The notes under the pieces were generated by a model. It had not been told where the DNA came from and searched no databases. It was given only the letters and a program-made list of their open reading frames with translations. Below, one piece after another: positions 50,829 through 59,789 of a DNA stretch of 64,000 nt (positions are counted from its first letter, which is position 1; each line of letters begins with the position of its first letter). The position numbers and the translations under genes are program-made. This DNA is from Mesorhizobium sp. WSM4313 (GTDB lineage Bacteria > Pseudomonadota > Alphaproteobacteria > Rhizobiales > Rhizobiaceae), in NCBI RefSeq assembly GCF_002294725.1, contig NZ_NSFT01000014.1, forward strand, positions 64,501 to 128,500, read 5' to 3'.

Positions 50829-51790
50829 TATTTGAGCGCGTTGTAGACGGCGACGCCGGCGGCGAGATCCTCTAGCGCCGCGCCGACCGACTTGAACAGC
50901 GTGATCTCGTCGTCGGTTTGGCGGCCCTGTTTCTCGCCGCGCGCGAGCTCGTGCAGGTCGGCGACGATCGCTTCCGGCTTCAGCACGCCTGACGCCAGCG
51001 GCTGGACGATGTCGCCTGCCTCCTTGGTGGCGCCGGCGCGGGTGTCGACATAGACGCGGGCGCGCTTGATCGCATCGTCATCGCTCTCGCGCATCGTCGG
51101 CGTGAAGCCGCCGACGAGATCGACATGGGCGCCCGGCTTCAGCAGCGCGCCCTTGACCAGCGGCGTGTTCGAGATGGTTGCGGAGGCGACGATGTCGGCC
51201 TCGGCAAGCTCCGCGTCGAGATCGCCGGCGGCACTTGCCGGAAGGCCTTCGGCGCGCAAGGCCGCCGCCACTTTTTCGGCATTGGCAGGCGTGCGGTTCC
51301 AGATGCGGATGGATGTGATCGGCCTGACTGCAGAATGCGCCTTGGCAAGGAAGGGCGACAGCGCGCCGGCGCCGATCACCAGAAGCCGCGAGGCGTCCTT
51401 GCGGGCGAGATAGGAGGCGGCGAGCGCGGAGGCGCAGGTCGTGCGCCACTGGGTCAGCCGCTGGCCGTCGATCAGCGCTTGCGGCTCGCCAGTGACGCCG
51501 TCGAGCAAAAGATAAAGGCCCATGACCGCCGGCCTGCCGATGGCATTGTTGTCCGGCGACACGGTGACGATCTTGACGCCGATATGGCCTCCCTCGGAGG
51601 TGCCGGCGGCGTTGAAGTCGGTCCAGGCCGGCATCAAAAGCAAGGTCGAGGCGGCGCCGTCCGGCCGTTCGACGCCATGATGGTGACGAACCGGCTGCAC
51701 GGCGCCATCGCGAAAAGCCGTGCGCAATGTCTCGACAAGGCCAGGAAAGGTCAGCGCGCGGTCGACCTCGGCGGCCGAAATGGTCAACAT
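50828..51790 (-). CDS. Ornithine cyclodeaminase/mu-crystallin family protein
   Basis: This 320-residue NAD(P)-binding protein has the family blocks GVKIVTVSPDN, GLYLLLDGVTGEPQALIDG, LTQWRTTCASALAASYLAR and a Rossmann-like LLVIGAGALSPFLAKAH. VDLVGGFTPTMRESDDDAI is near the catalytic Asp. Members deaminate ornithine to proline, reduce cyclic imino acids or act as alanine dehydrogenases. No amino-acid genes are adjacent, so the substrate is open. The ATG is at 51790, with AGCTTTC rather than a strong ribosome site upstream. Confidence 0.85.
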   Translation of the reverse strand: MLTISAAEVDRALTFPGLVETLRTAFRDGAVQPVRHHHGVERPDGAASTLLLMPAWTDFNAAGTSEGGHIGVKIVTVSPDNNAIGRPAVMGLYLLLDGVTGEPQALIDGQRLTQWRTTCASALAASYLARKDASRLLVIGAGALSPFLAKAHSAVRPITSIRIWNRTPANAEKVAAALRAEGLPASAAGDLDAELAEADIVASATISNTPLVKGALLKPGAHVDLVGGFTPTMRESDDDAIKRARVYVDTRAGATKEAGDIVQPLASGVLKPEAIVADLHELARGEKQGRQTDDEITLFKSVGAALEDLAAGVAVYNALK

Positions 51791-51833
51791 TGAAAGCTCC
51801 GTGGTGTCGAAATGACGCTCGACTGTCTTCTAC

Positions 51834-51981
51834 GCAATTCCGGACGGAAAACCGCTACGCACTTTGCCTGGAATTGCTAAAGCGCGTCGCGCTGAAAACA
51901 GATTCAGGCGACGCGCTTTAAGCCTTTGTTCGATGCATGTCGTTGTCCCAGAACCGCTGCGCACTTCTGGGCGACATGCAT
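51834..51981. repeat. Cluster of three palindromic repeats
   Basis: Three units lie side by side between the cyclodeaminase and LapA-like genes. First, 51834-51878 is a reversed partial copy of the 102-bp repeat (GCAATTCC...GGAATTGC). Second, AAAGCGCGTCGC (51879-51890) and GCGACGCGCTTT (51908-51919) form a perfect 12-bp inverted repeat. Third, ATGCATGTCG (51933-51942) and CGACATGCAT (51972-51981) form a 10-bp inverted repeat. The last unit reaches the LapA-like stop codon. Confidence 0.75.
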
Positions 51982-52316
51982 TAGTTCGTCGGGCTGGGCA
52001 GCGCCGGTCCCTTGGGCGCCACGGGCGTGCGGCTCACCGCCTGGCGCAGGTTTTCCGCCTCGAGGCCGCGCTGGCGCGCGAGCTTGCGATAGCGCCCCTG
52101 CTTCACCCAGGTGGCCAGGCTTCCGACGACCATGCCGATGGCCAAAGCCAGGAACAGGAAGATGAAAAGCGGCAGGCTCAGCGTCAGCGCGGGATTGCCG
52201 GGATGAAATGGATCGACCGTGAAGGCGACAGGGCCGCGATTGGCGACGGCGAGCGCGATCAGGATGACGGCCAGCGGCACGAAGACCACGACGAGGACGA
52301 AGCGATTGAACATCAA
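51981..52316 (-). CDS. LapA-domain (DUF1049) inner-membrane protein
   Basis: This 111-residue protein has two membrane segments (FVLVVVFVPLAVILIALAVA and LFIFLFLALAIGMVVGSLA) joined by a short loop, then a basic helix (RYRKLARQRGLEAENLRQA) and a Pro-rich tail. This is the LapA pattern; in E. coli LapA-LapB regulate LPS synthesis. LapB is not adjacent. It is downstream of ihfB on the same strand, an order seen elsewhere. The start may be the second Met at 52313. Confidence 0.8.
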   Translation of the reverse strand: MMFNRFVLVVVFVPLAVILIALAVANRGPVAFTVDPFHPGNPALTLSLPLFIFLFLALAIGMVVGSLATWVKQGRYRKLARQRGLEAENLRQAVSRTPVAPKGPALPSPTN

Positions 52317-52352
52317 ATCTCCATGGAGAGGCTTCTTGAGGCGCGCATCTCC

Positions 52353-52390
52353 TTGTCCTGAAACCGGTCTCCACTTTCGGGAGACATGCC
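52353..52390. repeat. Short dispersed repeat unit
   Basis: The stretch TTGTCCTGAAACCGGTCTCC followed by an ACTTTCGGGAGACATGCC end is related to the unit at 60370-60419 (GTCCGAAAACCGG...TTTCGGGAACCATGC). It lies between ihfB and the LapA-like gene and has GTCTCC/GGAGAC arms. Confidence 0.5.
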
Positions 52391-52431
52391 TTTAGGCGCC
52401 AAGATGCCGTTTCGACCCGCCGGCCCGGCGC

Positions 52432-52716
52432 CTATTTGCCGCCGTTCAGCCTTTCGCGCAACTCCTTGCCGGTCTTGAAGAACGGCACCCATTTTTCCTC
52501 GACCTCGACGGACTCGCCGGTGCGCGGGTTGCGACCGGTGCGGGCCGGACGGTTCTTCACCGAAAAGGCGCCGAAACCGCGCAACTCGACCCGGTTGCCC
52601 TCAGCAAGCGCGTCGGTGATCTCGTCAAAGATCGCGCCGACGATGTTTTCGACGTCGCGCAGGAAAAGGTGCGGGTTGCGTGCAGCAATGATCTGCACAA
52701 GCTCGGATTTGATCAT
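52432..52716 (-). CDS. ihfB: Integration host factor subunit beta
   Basis: This 94-residue DNA-bending protein starts at ATG 52716, with GGGGAA upstream. It contains the HU/IHF signature VELRGFGAFSVKNRPARTGR and NPRTGESV with the intercalating Pro. With IhfA it bends DNA at specific sites and supports sigma-54 promoters; rpoN is also in this window. The C-terminal WVPFFKTGKELRERLN is typical of IhfB. Confidence 0.95.
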   Translation of the reverse strand: MIKSELVQIIAARNPHLFLRDVENIVGAIFDEITDALAEGNRVELRGFGAFSVKNRPARTGRNPRTGESVEVEEKWVPFFKTGKELRERLNGGK

Positions 52717-52793
52717 AGAACATTCCCCGTAAAACCACTGCAACCGATTATCAGGATGATTTTATTGCTTTTTCGGCTCGTCCCAACGGCACC

Positions 52794-53750
52794 TTAAGGG
52801 TGCCAGACCGAAACGAGACCGTCAAGAAACAAGCGGTCGGCGCCAAGTTCGTGAATGATATCGCCGCCGGCATCCGGCAGACCGAGCGCCTTGGCCGCCA
52901 CTTTTGCCATCGACTGGGAAAACAGGAAACCGCCACGCCTGTCCTTGTCCTTCCACTCGACGACCTTGAGCTTGCTGTCCACGCCCTTCGTCGCCAGCCA
53001 GTCGATCGCCTCCTGCTCGCCGCCGACGGCGTCGACCAGGTGGTTGGCCAAAGCCTGGCGGCCGGTGAAGATCGAACCGTCGGCAAGCGCCAGCGCCTGC
53101 TCATGCGTTATCTTGCGGCGATCGGCGACGATGCCGACGAACCAGTCGTAGCTGTCGAGGATCAGCTTGCGCACCATGGCGCGCTCGTCGTCATTGGTCG
53201 GCTTGAAGGGCGAGGGCGAAGCCTTGAGCGGCGAGGATTTCACTTCTTCCAGCTTGATGCCGAGCTTGTCCATGAGACCGCTGACGTCGGGATACTGGAT
53301 CAGCACCCCGATCGAGCCGACGATCGATGTCTTGCGGGCGACGATGTGGTCGGCTGCACTTGCGATCATATAGCCGGCCGATGCCGCCAGCGTGCCGACT
53401 TCGGCCACCACCGGCTTGTCACCGGCAAGCTTGCGCACGGCGTCGAATGTGGACTCGCCGCCGACCGTGGTGCCTCCGGGCGAATCGATCGAAAGGATGA
53501 CGCCCTTCACCTCCGGCGACTTGCGGATCGATTCCAGTCTTTTGAGCAGTTCCTCGTCCTCGGTGATGGTGCCTTCAATCTTGACCTTGGCGATGTGGGG
53601 GACCGCCCGGCCGGTAAAATTGTCGTCATAGACCCAGGTTGAGAAGGCGATGATCGCTGCCGCCAGAACCAGAAACGCGACCACGCGCCAGAACGTCAGC
53701 TTGCGACGCAAGCGGCGGCGGTCGATCAAGTCGTCGGCTCTCATTGCCAT
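52794..53750 (-). CDS. sppA: Signal peptide peptidase SppA, short form
   Basis: This 318-residue membrane-anchored protease has one N-terminal membrane segment (VVAFLVLAAAIIAFSTWVY). The Ser nucleophile is in GTLAASAGYMIASAAD and the general-base Lys is probably in SSPLKASPSPFKP. SIDSPGGTTVGGE and IVGSIGVL are family motifs. It degrades cleaved signal peptides in the membrane. The second Met (53744) is an equally good start. It is followed by ihfB on the same strand, 77 bases away. Confidence 0.9.
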   Translation of the reverse strand: MAMRADDLIDRRRLRRKLTFWRVVAFLVLAAAIIAFSTWVYDDNFTGRAVPHIAKVKIEGTITEDEELLKRLESIRKSPEVKGVILSIDSPGGTTVGGESTFDAVRKLAGDKPVVAEVGTLAASAGYMIASAADHIVARKTSIVGSIGVLIQYPDVSGLMDKLGIKLEEVKSSPLKASPSPFKPTNDDERAMVRKLILDSYDWFVGIVADRRKITHEQALALADGSIFTGRQALANHLVDAVGGEQEAIDWLATKGVDSKLKVVEWKDKDRRGGFLFSQSMAKVAAKALGLPDAGGDIIHELGADRLFLDGLVSVWHP

Positions 53751-54142
53751 TGTCAGCCTCGTGGGTAGTGGGAAAGCACGCTTTTAAAGCAAGCTTCTAC
53801 GCACGGCTACCGTTTCCTGGCGCGGGTCATCCGCTTCACAGAACGGTGACCCCTCTACTTTCTTGTCCTGATGCAATTCCTGTCGGAAACCGCTCGCAGC
53901 TTTCCCGGAACTGTTCCGAAAGGCCCGGCTTCGGCCTCGGGCGTCGACGCCAGGCTCACGAAAAATTAACGCAAGCAGTCCGTATCTGCTATGAAGTACA
54001 GGCCATCTCGCCGAATTCCTTTCGATTTTGCGGGCGGCAGCTGTCACATTTTTGCAGTTTTCCTCCGCTTGTGCTTGCTTGTAGGTGCCGGCATACCACC
54101 TATAGGCGGTGTTTGGGCGGGCAAAGGTCCATTAGAAAAGTG
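53751..54142. other. Intergenic region between sppA and lptC
   Basis: I see no gene in this 392-base stretch between divergent genes. It contains a diverged copy of the GCAATTCC repeat (53873-53913) and an AT-rich part around 53960-54000 that may hold the lptC promoter. The lptC frame is open through most of it, but repeat content and the lack of a ribosome site argue against an earlier start. Confidence 0.5.
53873..53913. repeat. Diverged copy of the GCAATTCC repeat
   Basis: GCAATTCCTGTCGGAAACCG leads to a CTTTCCCGGAACTG end, which aligns with 51834-51878. Arms GGAA/TTCC pair imperfectly. It lies in the sppA-lptC intergenic region. Confidence 0.5.
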
Positions 54143-54856
54143 ATGTTGGCGCGATCTGACGAAACGAGCGATGCCGGTGAGGCATCGGCTCCCGCGAACC
54201 AAGGCGGCACGCGTGGCGATGCGTTCAACCGCGCCCGGCGGCACTCGCGCCGCGTCCGCGTGCTGAAATTTGCGGTGCCGCTGCTCGCGGTCGCGATCGC
54301 CGTCGCCTTTCCGGTCTATTCCTACCTCAAAGCGCCGCTGTCGGTATCGGTGCAGGCCGACGGCACGGCGTTTTCCGACGGCAAGCTGGTGATGGCCAAT
54401 CCGAAGCTCAACGGCTTCACCAAGCAGAAGCTGCCATATTCGCTGACGGCGAGCAGGGCGACGCAGGATGTCGGCCAGCAGGCCGTCATCGACCTCGAAG
54501 GCATCAACGCCAGACTGCCCGTCGCCACCGACAACGTCGTGTCCGTCGATGCCGCGCACGGTATCTACAATCGCGACGCCAACACGATGGATCTGACCAG
54601 CGACGTCAGCGTGACGACGACGGACGGCCTGATGGCGAAGTTCAAATCGATCTTCCTAGACATGGGCAAAGGCTCTATGAAGACGAGCAATCCGGTCGAC
54701 GTCAGCCGTGGCGGGTCGCGCATTACCGCGGATTCGATGTCGGTCGAGGACAATGGCAGGCTCGTGGTCTTCGAGAGCCGGGTTCGCGTCAACATAGATC
54801 CAACTGCGTTGAAGGCAGCGGGGGTAAACGGTGGAGAACAGAATGCGTCGCAGTAA
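54143..54856 (+). CDS. lptC: LPS transport protein LptC
   Basis: This 237-residue inner-membrane protein has a cytoplasmic N-terminus of about 45 residues, one membrane segment (LKFAVPLLAVAIAVAFPVYSY) and a periplasmic beta-jellyroll (about 75-225) with LVMANPKLNGFTKQKLPYSL and TDNVVSVDAAHGIYN. LptC links the LptB2FG transporter to LptA during LPS export. I chose ATG 54143. Its 3' end overlaps lptA by 14 bases, and lptA then overlaps lptB by one base. Confidence 0.88.
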   Translation: MLARSDETSDAGEASAPANQGGTRGDAFNRARRHSRRVRVLKFAVPLLAVAIAVAFPVYSYLKAPLSVSVQADGTAFSDGKLVMANPKLNGFTKQKLPYSLTASRATQDVGQQAVIDLEGINARLPVATDNVVSVDAAHGIYNRDANTMDLTSDVSVTTTDGLMAKFKSIFLDMGKGSMKTSNPVDVSRGGSRITADSMSVEDNGRLVVFESRVRVNIDPTALKAAGVNGGEQNASQ

Positions 54857-55433
54857 ATCCGCATGGCTTCCGGGCGCTGCTTCCGCATTGCTGTTTTTGG
54901 CAACGGCGCATTCGTTCGCGCAATCGAGCGCGACCAGCCAGATTCCCGGGCTCAAGCTGTCGGGTGACCAGCCGATCCAGATCGAAAGCGACAAGCTCGA
55001 GGTCCGCCAGGCCGACAGCATGGCCGTGTTCAGCGGCAATGTGACGGTTAATCAGGGGCCGACCCTGCTCAAGGCCGGCAAGATGACGGTCTACTATGTC
55101 AAGGATGCCAATGCCGGCAAAAGTGCCGCGGCCGGCGCATCGGCGATGACCGGTGCGGCCAATATCGACCATCTCGAGGTCGAGAACAAAGTCTACATCA
55201 AATCGAACGACCAGATCGCCACCGGCGACACCGGCAAATTCGACATGAAGACGCAGGTGCTGGTGCTTTCCGGCAAGGAAGTGGTGCTGTCGCAGGGCGA
55301 CAATGTGCTCAAGGGCTGCAAGCTCACCGTGCAGATGAAGAGCGGCCTCGGCAATGTCGAAGGCTGTCCTCGCGTCATCATGATGTTCAAGCCGCAGAAA
55401 CAGGACGCGCAGCAGGGAGCGTCGAGCAAGTAA
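54843..55433 (+). CDS. lptA: LPS transport periplasmic protein LptA
   Basis: This 196-residue exported protein starts at ATG 54843, with GGAG 6 bases upstream. After the signal peptide (ending near AHSFAQ), the OstA/LptA domain includes PIQIESDKLEVRQADSMAVF and GNVTVNQGPTLLKAGKMTV (read in parts). It forms the periplasmic bridge for LPS. The stop codon TAATG overlaps the lptB start. The C-terminus (QKQDAQQGASSK) is short and charged. Confidence 0.9.
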   Translation: MRRSKSAWLPGAASALLFLATAHSFAQSSATSQIPGLKLSGDQPIQIESDKLEVRQADSMAVFSGNVTVNQGPTLLKAGKMTVYYVKDANAGKSAAAGASAMTGAANIDHLEVENKVYIKSNDQIATGDTGKFDMKTQVLVLSGKEVVLSQGDNVLKGCKLTVQMKSGLGNVEGCPRVIMMFKPQKQDAQQGASSK

Positions 55434-56251
55434 TGGCCGGCGTGACTTCGCTGCTGGCCCGTCTCCCGGGACGGGCAGCCGCACAACCCGCTGCGCCGGC
55501 GACGGTCGGCGCCGACAAGGCGAAGTTCAAGGGCACCCTGATCGCCAAGGGGCTGACCAAGAGCTACAAGGGCCGCAAGGTGGTGAGCGGTGTGACGCTC
55601 GGCGTGCGCGCCGGTGAGGCCGTCGGCCTGCTCGGCCCCAACGGCGCAGGCAAGACCACCTGTTTCTACATGGTCACCGGCCTTGTTCCCGTCGACGAAG
55701 GCTCGATCGAGATCGACGGCTTCGATGTCACCTCGATGCCGATGTACCGGCGGGCCCGCCTCGGCATCGGCTATCTGCCGCAGGAAGCGTCGATCTTCCG
55801 CGGCCTGAATGTCGAGCAGAACATCCGGGCCGTGCTGGAGGTGGTGGAAAAGAGCCGCAAGGAACGCGAGCGCACGCTCGACGAGCTGCTCGAGGAGTTT
55901 CACATCAGCCATCTGCGCAAGGCGCCGTCCATGTCGCTGTCGGGCGGCGAACGGCGTCGCCTCGAAATCGCGCGGGCGCTGGCGACGCGGCCTGCCTATA
56001 TGTTGCTCGACGAGCCCTTCGCCGGCATCGATCCGATCGCCGTCGCCGACATCCAGCAACTCGTTCGCCACCTCACGGCGCGCGGCATCGGCGTCTTGAT
56101 CACCGACCACAATGTGCGCGAGACGCTCGGTCTGATCGACCGCGCCTACATCATCCATGCCGGTCAGGTGCTGACGCATGGCCGCGCCGACGAGATCGTC
56201 GCCAACGCCGATGTGCGGCGTCTCTATCTCGGCGAGGGTTTCACGCTCTGA
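55433..56251 (+). CDS. lptB: LPS export ABC transporter ATP-binding protein LptB
   Basis: This 272-residue ATPase powers LPS extraction. Walker A is GPNGAGKT (68-75), the Q-loop is GYLPQEASIFRGLNVEQNI, the signature is LSGGERRRLEIA, Walker B is YMLLDEPFAGIDPIAV and the switch His is in LITDHNVRETL. These are LptB hallmarks. An N-terminal extension of about 35 residues (Ala/Pro-rich) is longer than in E. coli. It is followed by rpoN after about 175 bases. Confidence 0.95.
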   Translation: MAGVTSLLARLPGRAAAQPAAPATVGADKAKFKGTLIAKGLTKSYKGRKVVSGVTLGVRAGEAVGLLGPNGAGKTTCFYMVTGLVPVDEGSIEIDGFDVTSMPMYRRARLGIGYLPQEASIFRGLNVEQNIRAVLEVVEKSRKERERTLDELLEEFHISHLRKAPSMSLSGGERRRLEIARALATRPAYMLLDEPFAGIDPIAVADIQQLVRHLTARGIGVLITDHNVRETLGLIDRAYIIHAGQVLTHGRADEIVANADVRRLYLGEGFTL

Positions 56252-56427
56252 CTGTGGGTTTCGACGCGGTTTGGATGGCGTCGTCACGGCTTTCGGTCAT
56301 TTTAGCGCTCGATAACGCTCCGGTAAGCCGCAACTGCTAGCGTTTTGCTTGACAAGCAAAAGCCGGGCCAGTTTCTATGCCCGACCGAAAAACAGTCGAC
56401 GCGTAGACGAGGCGTTTGAAGTCCATC

Positions 56428-57957
56428 ATGGCGCTGGCAGCCAAACTGCAGCTCAGACAATCCCAGTCGCTGGTGATGACGCCGCAGCTGATGCAGTCGA
56501 TCCGGCTGCTGCAGCTCACCCATGTCGAGCTCGAGCGCTTCATCGACGAGGAGATCGAGCGCAACCCGCTGCTCGAACGGGCCGAGCCGCAGGACGATGC
56601 CGCCGGCGATCTATCCCAGAAAAGCGAGACATCGCCGGAAAAGGGCACCGACGGCGACTGGTTCGAGGGCGAGATGGAGTGGAGCGCGGAAGCGATCTCG
56701 CAAAAGCTCGATTCTTCCCTGGAGAACCTGTTTCCAGACGACCCAGGCACCAGCGAGAGGCTGGGGCCGGATCTCACGGCGCAATGGAAGTCGGCCGCCG
56801 GGGGCGGCGCGGGCGCGGCATCGTCCGAGGGGTTCGACGTCGGCGACATGGCCGCGGCCGCCATCACGCTGCGCGAACATGTCGGCGAGCAGATCGCGCT
56901 TGCCTCCTTGAGCCCCGGCGAGCGCCTTATTGCGGGTGAGCTGGCCGAAGGGCTCGACGAAGCCGGGTACCTGCGCACCGAACTCGACGAGATCGCGGTT
57001 CGGCTCGGCACGGACGGCGCGGCGGTGGCGCGGGTGCTTGGCGTGTGCCAGACCTTCGAGCCGGCAGGACTTTTCGCGCGCGACCTTGCCGAGTGCCTGT
57101 CGCTGCAACTGGCGGTGCGTGACCGGCTCGATCCGGCGATGAAGGCGCTGGTCGCCAACCTCGAGCTTCTGGCGCGGCGGGATTTCCAGTCGCTGAAACG
57201 CATCTGCGGCGTCGACGAGGAAGACCTGCTCGACATGCTGGCCGAGATCCGCGCGCTCGATCCGCGGCCCGGCCTGGCGTTTTCGGGCGGCGCGAGCGAC
57301 GCGATCGTCGCCGATGTCGAGGTGCGCGCCGCCAATGACGGCAGCTGGGCGGTGGAGCTCAACGCCGATACGCTGCCGCGCGTGCTGGTGGACAATGTCT
57401 ATTTCGCCCGCATTTCGAGCCATGCCAAAGACCAGGCGGAAAAAGAGTTTCTCGCCGAATGCCTGCAGAACGCCAACTGGCTGACGCGCAGTCTCGATCA
57501 ACGGGCCAAGACCATTCTCAAGGTGGCGTCCGAGATCGTGCGGCAACAGGACGCTTTCCTCGTCCATGGCGTGCGTCACCTCAAGCCGCTCAACCTGCGT
57601 ACGGTGGCCGACGCCATCGGCATGCATGAATCGACGGTCAGCCGCGTCACCGCCAACAAATATATGCTGACGCCGCGCGGCGTCTTCGAGCTGCGCTATT
57701 TCTTCACCGCGTCAATTGCCTCCGCGGAAGGCGGCGAAGCGCATTCGTCCGAGGCCGTGCGCGACCGCATCAAGCAGATGATCGACGAGGAAAAGCCCAT
57801 CGACGTGCTTTCCGACGACGCCATCGTCGACATGCTCAAGGAAAGCGGGGTCGACATCGCGCGCCGCACCGTCGCGAAGTACCGCGAAGGCATGAACATT
57901 CCCTCGTCGGTGCAGCGGCGGCGGGAAAAGCGGGCGCTCGCGAACGCCGGCCGCTAG
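56428..57957 (+). CDS. rpoN: RNA polymerase sigma-54 factor
   Basis: This 509-residue sigma factor directs transcription from -24/-12 promoters, including nitrogen fixation and C4-dicarboxylate genes in rhizobia. Region I is MALAAKLQLRQSQSLVMTPQ with LMQSIRLLQLTHVELERFI. The core-binding domain and HTH (LRTVADAIGMHESTVSRVTA) follow, and the RpoN box is ARRTVAKYRE (478-487). I start at ATG 56428, matching the usual MAL start; TTG 56416 is possible. The order lptB-rpoN-hpf-ptsN is widely conserved. Confidence 0.95.
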   Translation: MALAAKLQLRQSQSLVMTPQLMQSIRLLQLTHVELERFIDEEIERNPLLERAEPQDDAAGDLSQKSETSPEKGTDGDWFEGEMEWSAEAISQKLDSSLENLFPDDPGTSERLGPDLTAQWKSAAGGGAGAASSEGFDVGDMAAAAITLREHVGEQIALASLSPGERLIAGELAEGLDEAGYLRTELDEIAVRLGTDGAAVARVLGVCQTFEPAGLFARDLAECLSLQLAVRDRLDPAMKALVANLELLARRDFQSLKRICGVDEEDLLDMLAEIRALDPRPGLAFSGGASDAIVADVEVRAANDGSWAVELNADTLPRVLVDNVYFARISSHAKDQAEKEFLAECLQNANWLTRSLDQRAKTILKVASEIVRQQDAFLVHGVRHLKPLNLRTVADAIGMHESTVSRVTANKYMLTPRGVFELRYFFTASIASAEGGEAHSSEAVRDRIKQMIDEEKPIDVLSDDAIVDMLKESGVDIARRTVAKYREGMNIPSSVQRRREKRALANAGR

Positions 57958-58261
57958 GCCGATGCGAATCTCGACAAGCCCTGGCCGGTGCGAGACGGTG
58001 CTGATTTCCCACATTCCCGAGTTTCATTGACAAGCCGCAATGAAGTGTCTAGAAGCCCGCCCGCATGGAGCAGGGCGGTGATGCCCGCTAGCGAATGGGT
58101 CCGTCAGACACGGCCATGGACGGCCAAGAAGGCGACTTGTGATCAACCGGAAAGTTCGGGTCTAAAATCGGCGCGCACGCCGCTGCAAAGCTTGTGCGCG
58201 CGCACCACGGGTATAAACTCGGGAACAGTTTGAAGCCTGAGCAAGGAAGGTCAGTTTTTAG
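57958..58261 (+). promoter_or_regulatory. Intergenic region with hpf promoter candidate
   Basis: No gene is seen in these 304 bases. TTGACA at 58027-58032 is a perfect -35 box; 17 bases later comes TAGAAG, a weak -10. The ribosome site AAGGAAGG lies about 10 bases before the hpf ATG. A GC-rich dyad (GTGCGCGCGCAC) near 58193-58204 may fold in the leader. Confidence 0.45.
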
Positions 58262-58849
58262 ATGAATCTACGCATTTCGGGAAAACACATGGACATCGGC
58301 GATGCGTTCCGCACGCGCATCAACGACCGGGTCGGCGAGGCGATCGAGAAATATTTCGATCGGGGTTTTTCAGGACATGTCACGGTCATCAAATCGGGGT
58401 CGCGTTTCTCCGCCGACTGCATGGTCCGGCTCGATTCCGGCGCTTCTTTGCAGGCGACCGGCGACGCCCAGGACCCGACGCTTGCCTTCGAGGCGGCGGC
58501 CGACCGCCTGGAAACGCGGCTGCGGCGCTACAAGCGCCGGCTGAAGTCGCGTAACACCGGCAACGGCAATGGCGAAGAGCCGACCGACATCGCCTACACC
58601 GTGATGGCTCCCCTCACCGATGACGAGGAAGACATTCCGGAGGACTTCGCTCCGGTCATCGTCGCCGAATCAAGCTTGACGCTGCGGACCATGTCGGTGG
58701 CTTCGGCGGTCATTGAGCTCGACAACAGCGACAGCCCGGTCTTCCTGTTCCGCAACGCCGGAACCGACCATCTCAACATCGTCTACCGCCGGCCGGATGG
58801 CAACATCGGCTGGATCGATCCGTCGACGACCAAAGTCGCGCAAGGATAA
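58262..58849 (+). CDS. hpf: Ribosome hibernation promoting factor, long form
   Basis: This 195-residue protein has an N-terminal HPF/YfiA domain (about 1-100: LRISGKHMDIGDAFRTRIND, FDRGFSGHVTVIKSG, DPTLAFEAAADRLETRLRRY) and a C-terminal dimerisation domain (about 135-190: SASAV-like MSVASAVIELDNSDSPVFLF, NIVYRRPDGNIGWIDP). Long HPF joins ribosomes into inactive 100S dimers in stationary phase. Its place between rpoN and ptsN is typical. Confidence 0.93.
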   Translation: MNLRISGKHMDIGDAFRTRINDRVGEAIEKYFDRGFSGHVTVIKSGSRFSADCMVRLDSGASLQATGDAQDPTLAFEAAADRLETRLRRYKRRLKSRNTGNGNGEEPTDIAYTVMAPLTDDEEDIPEDFAPVIVAESSLTLRTMSVASAVIELDNSDSPVFLFRNAGTDHLNIVYRRPDGNIGWIDPSTTKVAQG

Positions 58850-58914
58850 AAAGCCAGCCGCGCAAGGGGGCGACGACTGGCGCGGCAGGCGAGCGAGCAA
58901 GGGATTTTTCAAGC

Positions 58915-59379
58915 ATGGATCTCAGCGATCTCATCAGCGTTCCGGCGATCATGCCGGCGTTGAAGGCGAATTCCAAAAAGCAGCTTCTGCAATTGCTGTC
59001 GGAGAGGGCGGCGGCGATTTCGGGGATTCCGGAGCGGGAGGTGTTCGACACCATCCTGCAGCGCGAGCGGCTGGGCTCGACCGGCGTCGGCAACGGCATC
59101 GCCATTCCGCACGGCAAGCTCGCCGGCGTGAAGCGGATCGCCGGCGTCTTCGCCCGGCTGGAAACGCCGGTCGATTTCGAGGCGCTGGACGACCAGCCGG
59201 TCGACCTGGTGTTTTTGCTGCTTGCGCCGGAAGGTGCCGGCGCCGACCATCTCAAGGCGCTGTCGCGCATCGCACGCGTGCTGCGCGATGCCGACACGGT
59301 GGCCAAGATCAGGGGCACGCGCGACGCGGTGGCGATCCACGCGCTCTTGTCTGATACGCAGGCCTCGCACGCGGCCTGA
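58915..59379 (+). CDS. ptsN: Nitrogen-related phosphotransferase EIIA (PtsN)
   Basis: This 154-residue PTS EIIA protein has the phosphorylatable His in GNGIAIPHGKLAGV and LDDQPVDLVFLLLAPEGAG. Opening DLSDLISVPAIMPALKANSKK is typical of alphaproteobacterial PtsN. In the PTS-Ntr relay it takes phosphate from NPr and controls potassium transport and other metabolism. The gene lies 65 bases after hpf. A GC-rich stem (GCCGCGC...GCGCGGC) near 58857-58885 lies between them. Confidence 0.93.
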   Translation: MDLSDLISVPAIMPALKANSKKQLLQLLSERAAAISGIPEREVFDTILQRERLGSTGVGNGIAIPHGKLAGVKRIAGVFARLETPVDFEALDDQPVDLVFLLLAPEGAGADHLKALSRIARVLRDADTVAKIRGTRDAVAIHALLSDTQASHAA

Positions 59380-59468
59380 CGTTTTGGGATCGAACCTGGT
59401 TTTTGGGATGAAGCCCTAGAGGGGCCGCCGGGAGCGGCCCTTTCCATTTCAGACTGCCAGCAATCGCC

Positions 59469-59726
59469 TTAGTGAATGGCGACAGTGGTCAGGTCGTTCT
59501 CCAACGCACCCGCCAGTGCCCGGTCACGGGCGTCGGAAAGCAGAATCGGCTGGCCGTTGGCGGCAAACAGCGCCCACAGCTCCAGGCCCGGCGCGATCTC
59601 GCCGAGGCCGGGGAAGCGGCCGCGCAGGTCGTCGCTCGACACTTTCCTGAGATAAGCGACCGAACCTTCGCCGAGATGGGCGAGTTCGCCGCTGGTCATG
59701 GTGATCGTTTCGTCAGTTCTGGTCAT
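59469..59726 (-). CDS. DUF1150 protein
   Basis: This 85-residue protein starts at ATG 59726, behind AAGGAGG. It has GSVAYLRKVSSDDLRGRFPG and LELWALFAANGQPILLSDARD, the DUF1150 core. It follows the hsp20 gene by 63 bases on the same strand, an arrangement I recall from other Rhizobiales. It is probably co-expressed during heat stress, but no activity is known. Confidence 0.85.
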   Translation of the reverse strand: MTRTDETITMTSGELAHLGEGSVAYLRKVSSDDLRGRFPGLGEIAPGLELWALFAANGQPILLSDARDRALAGALENDLTTVAIH

Positions 59727-59789
59727 TTCAAGCCTCCTTGGCGCGAGGACGCCAGGATCGGCCGCCTCGCTTAGAGCCATCGGCAAAGG

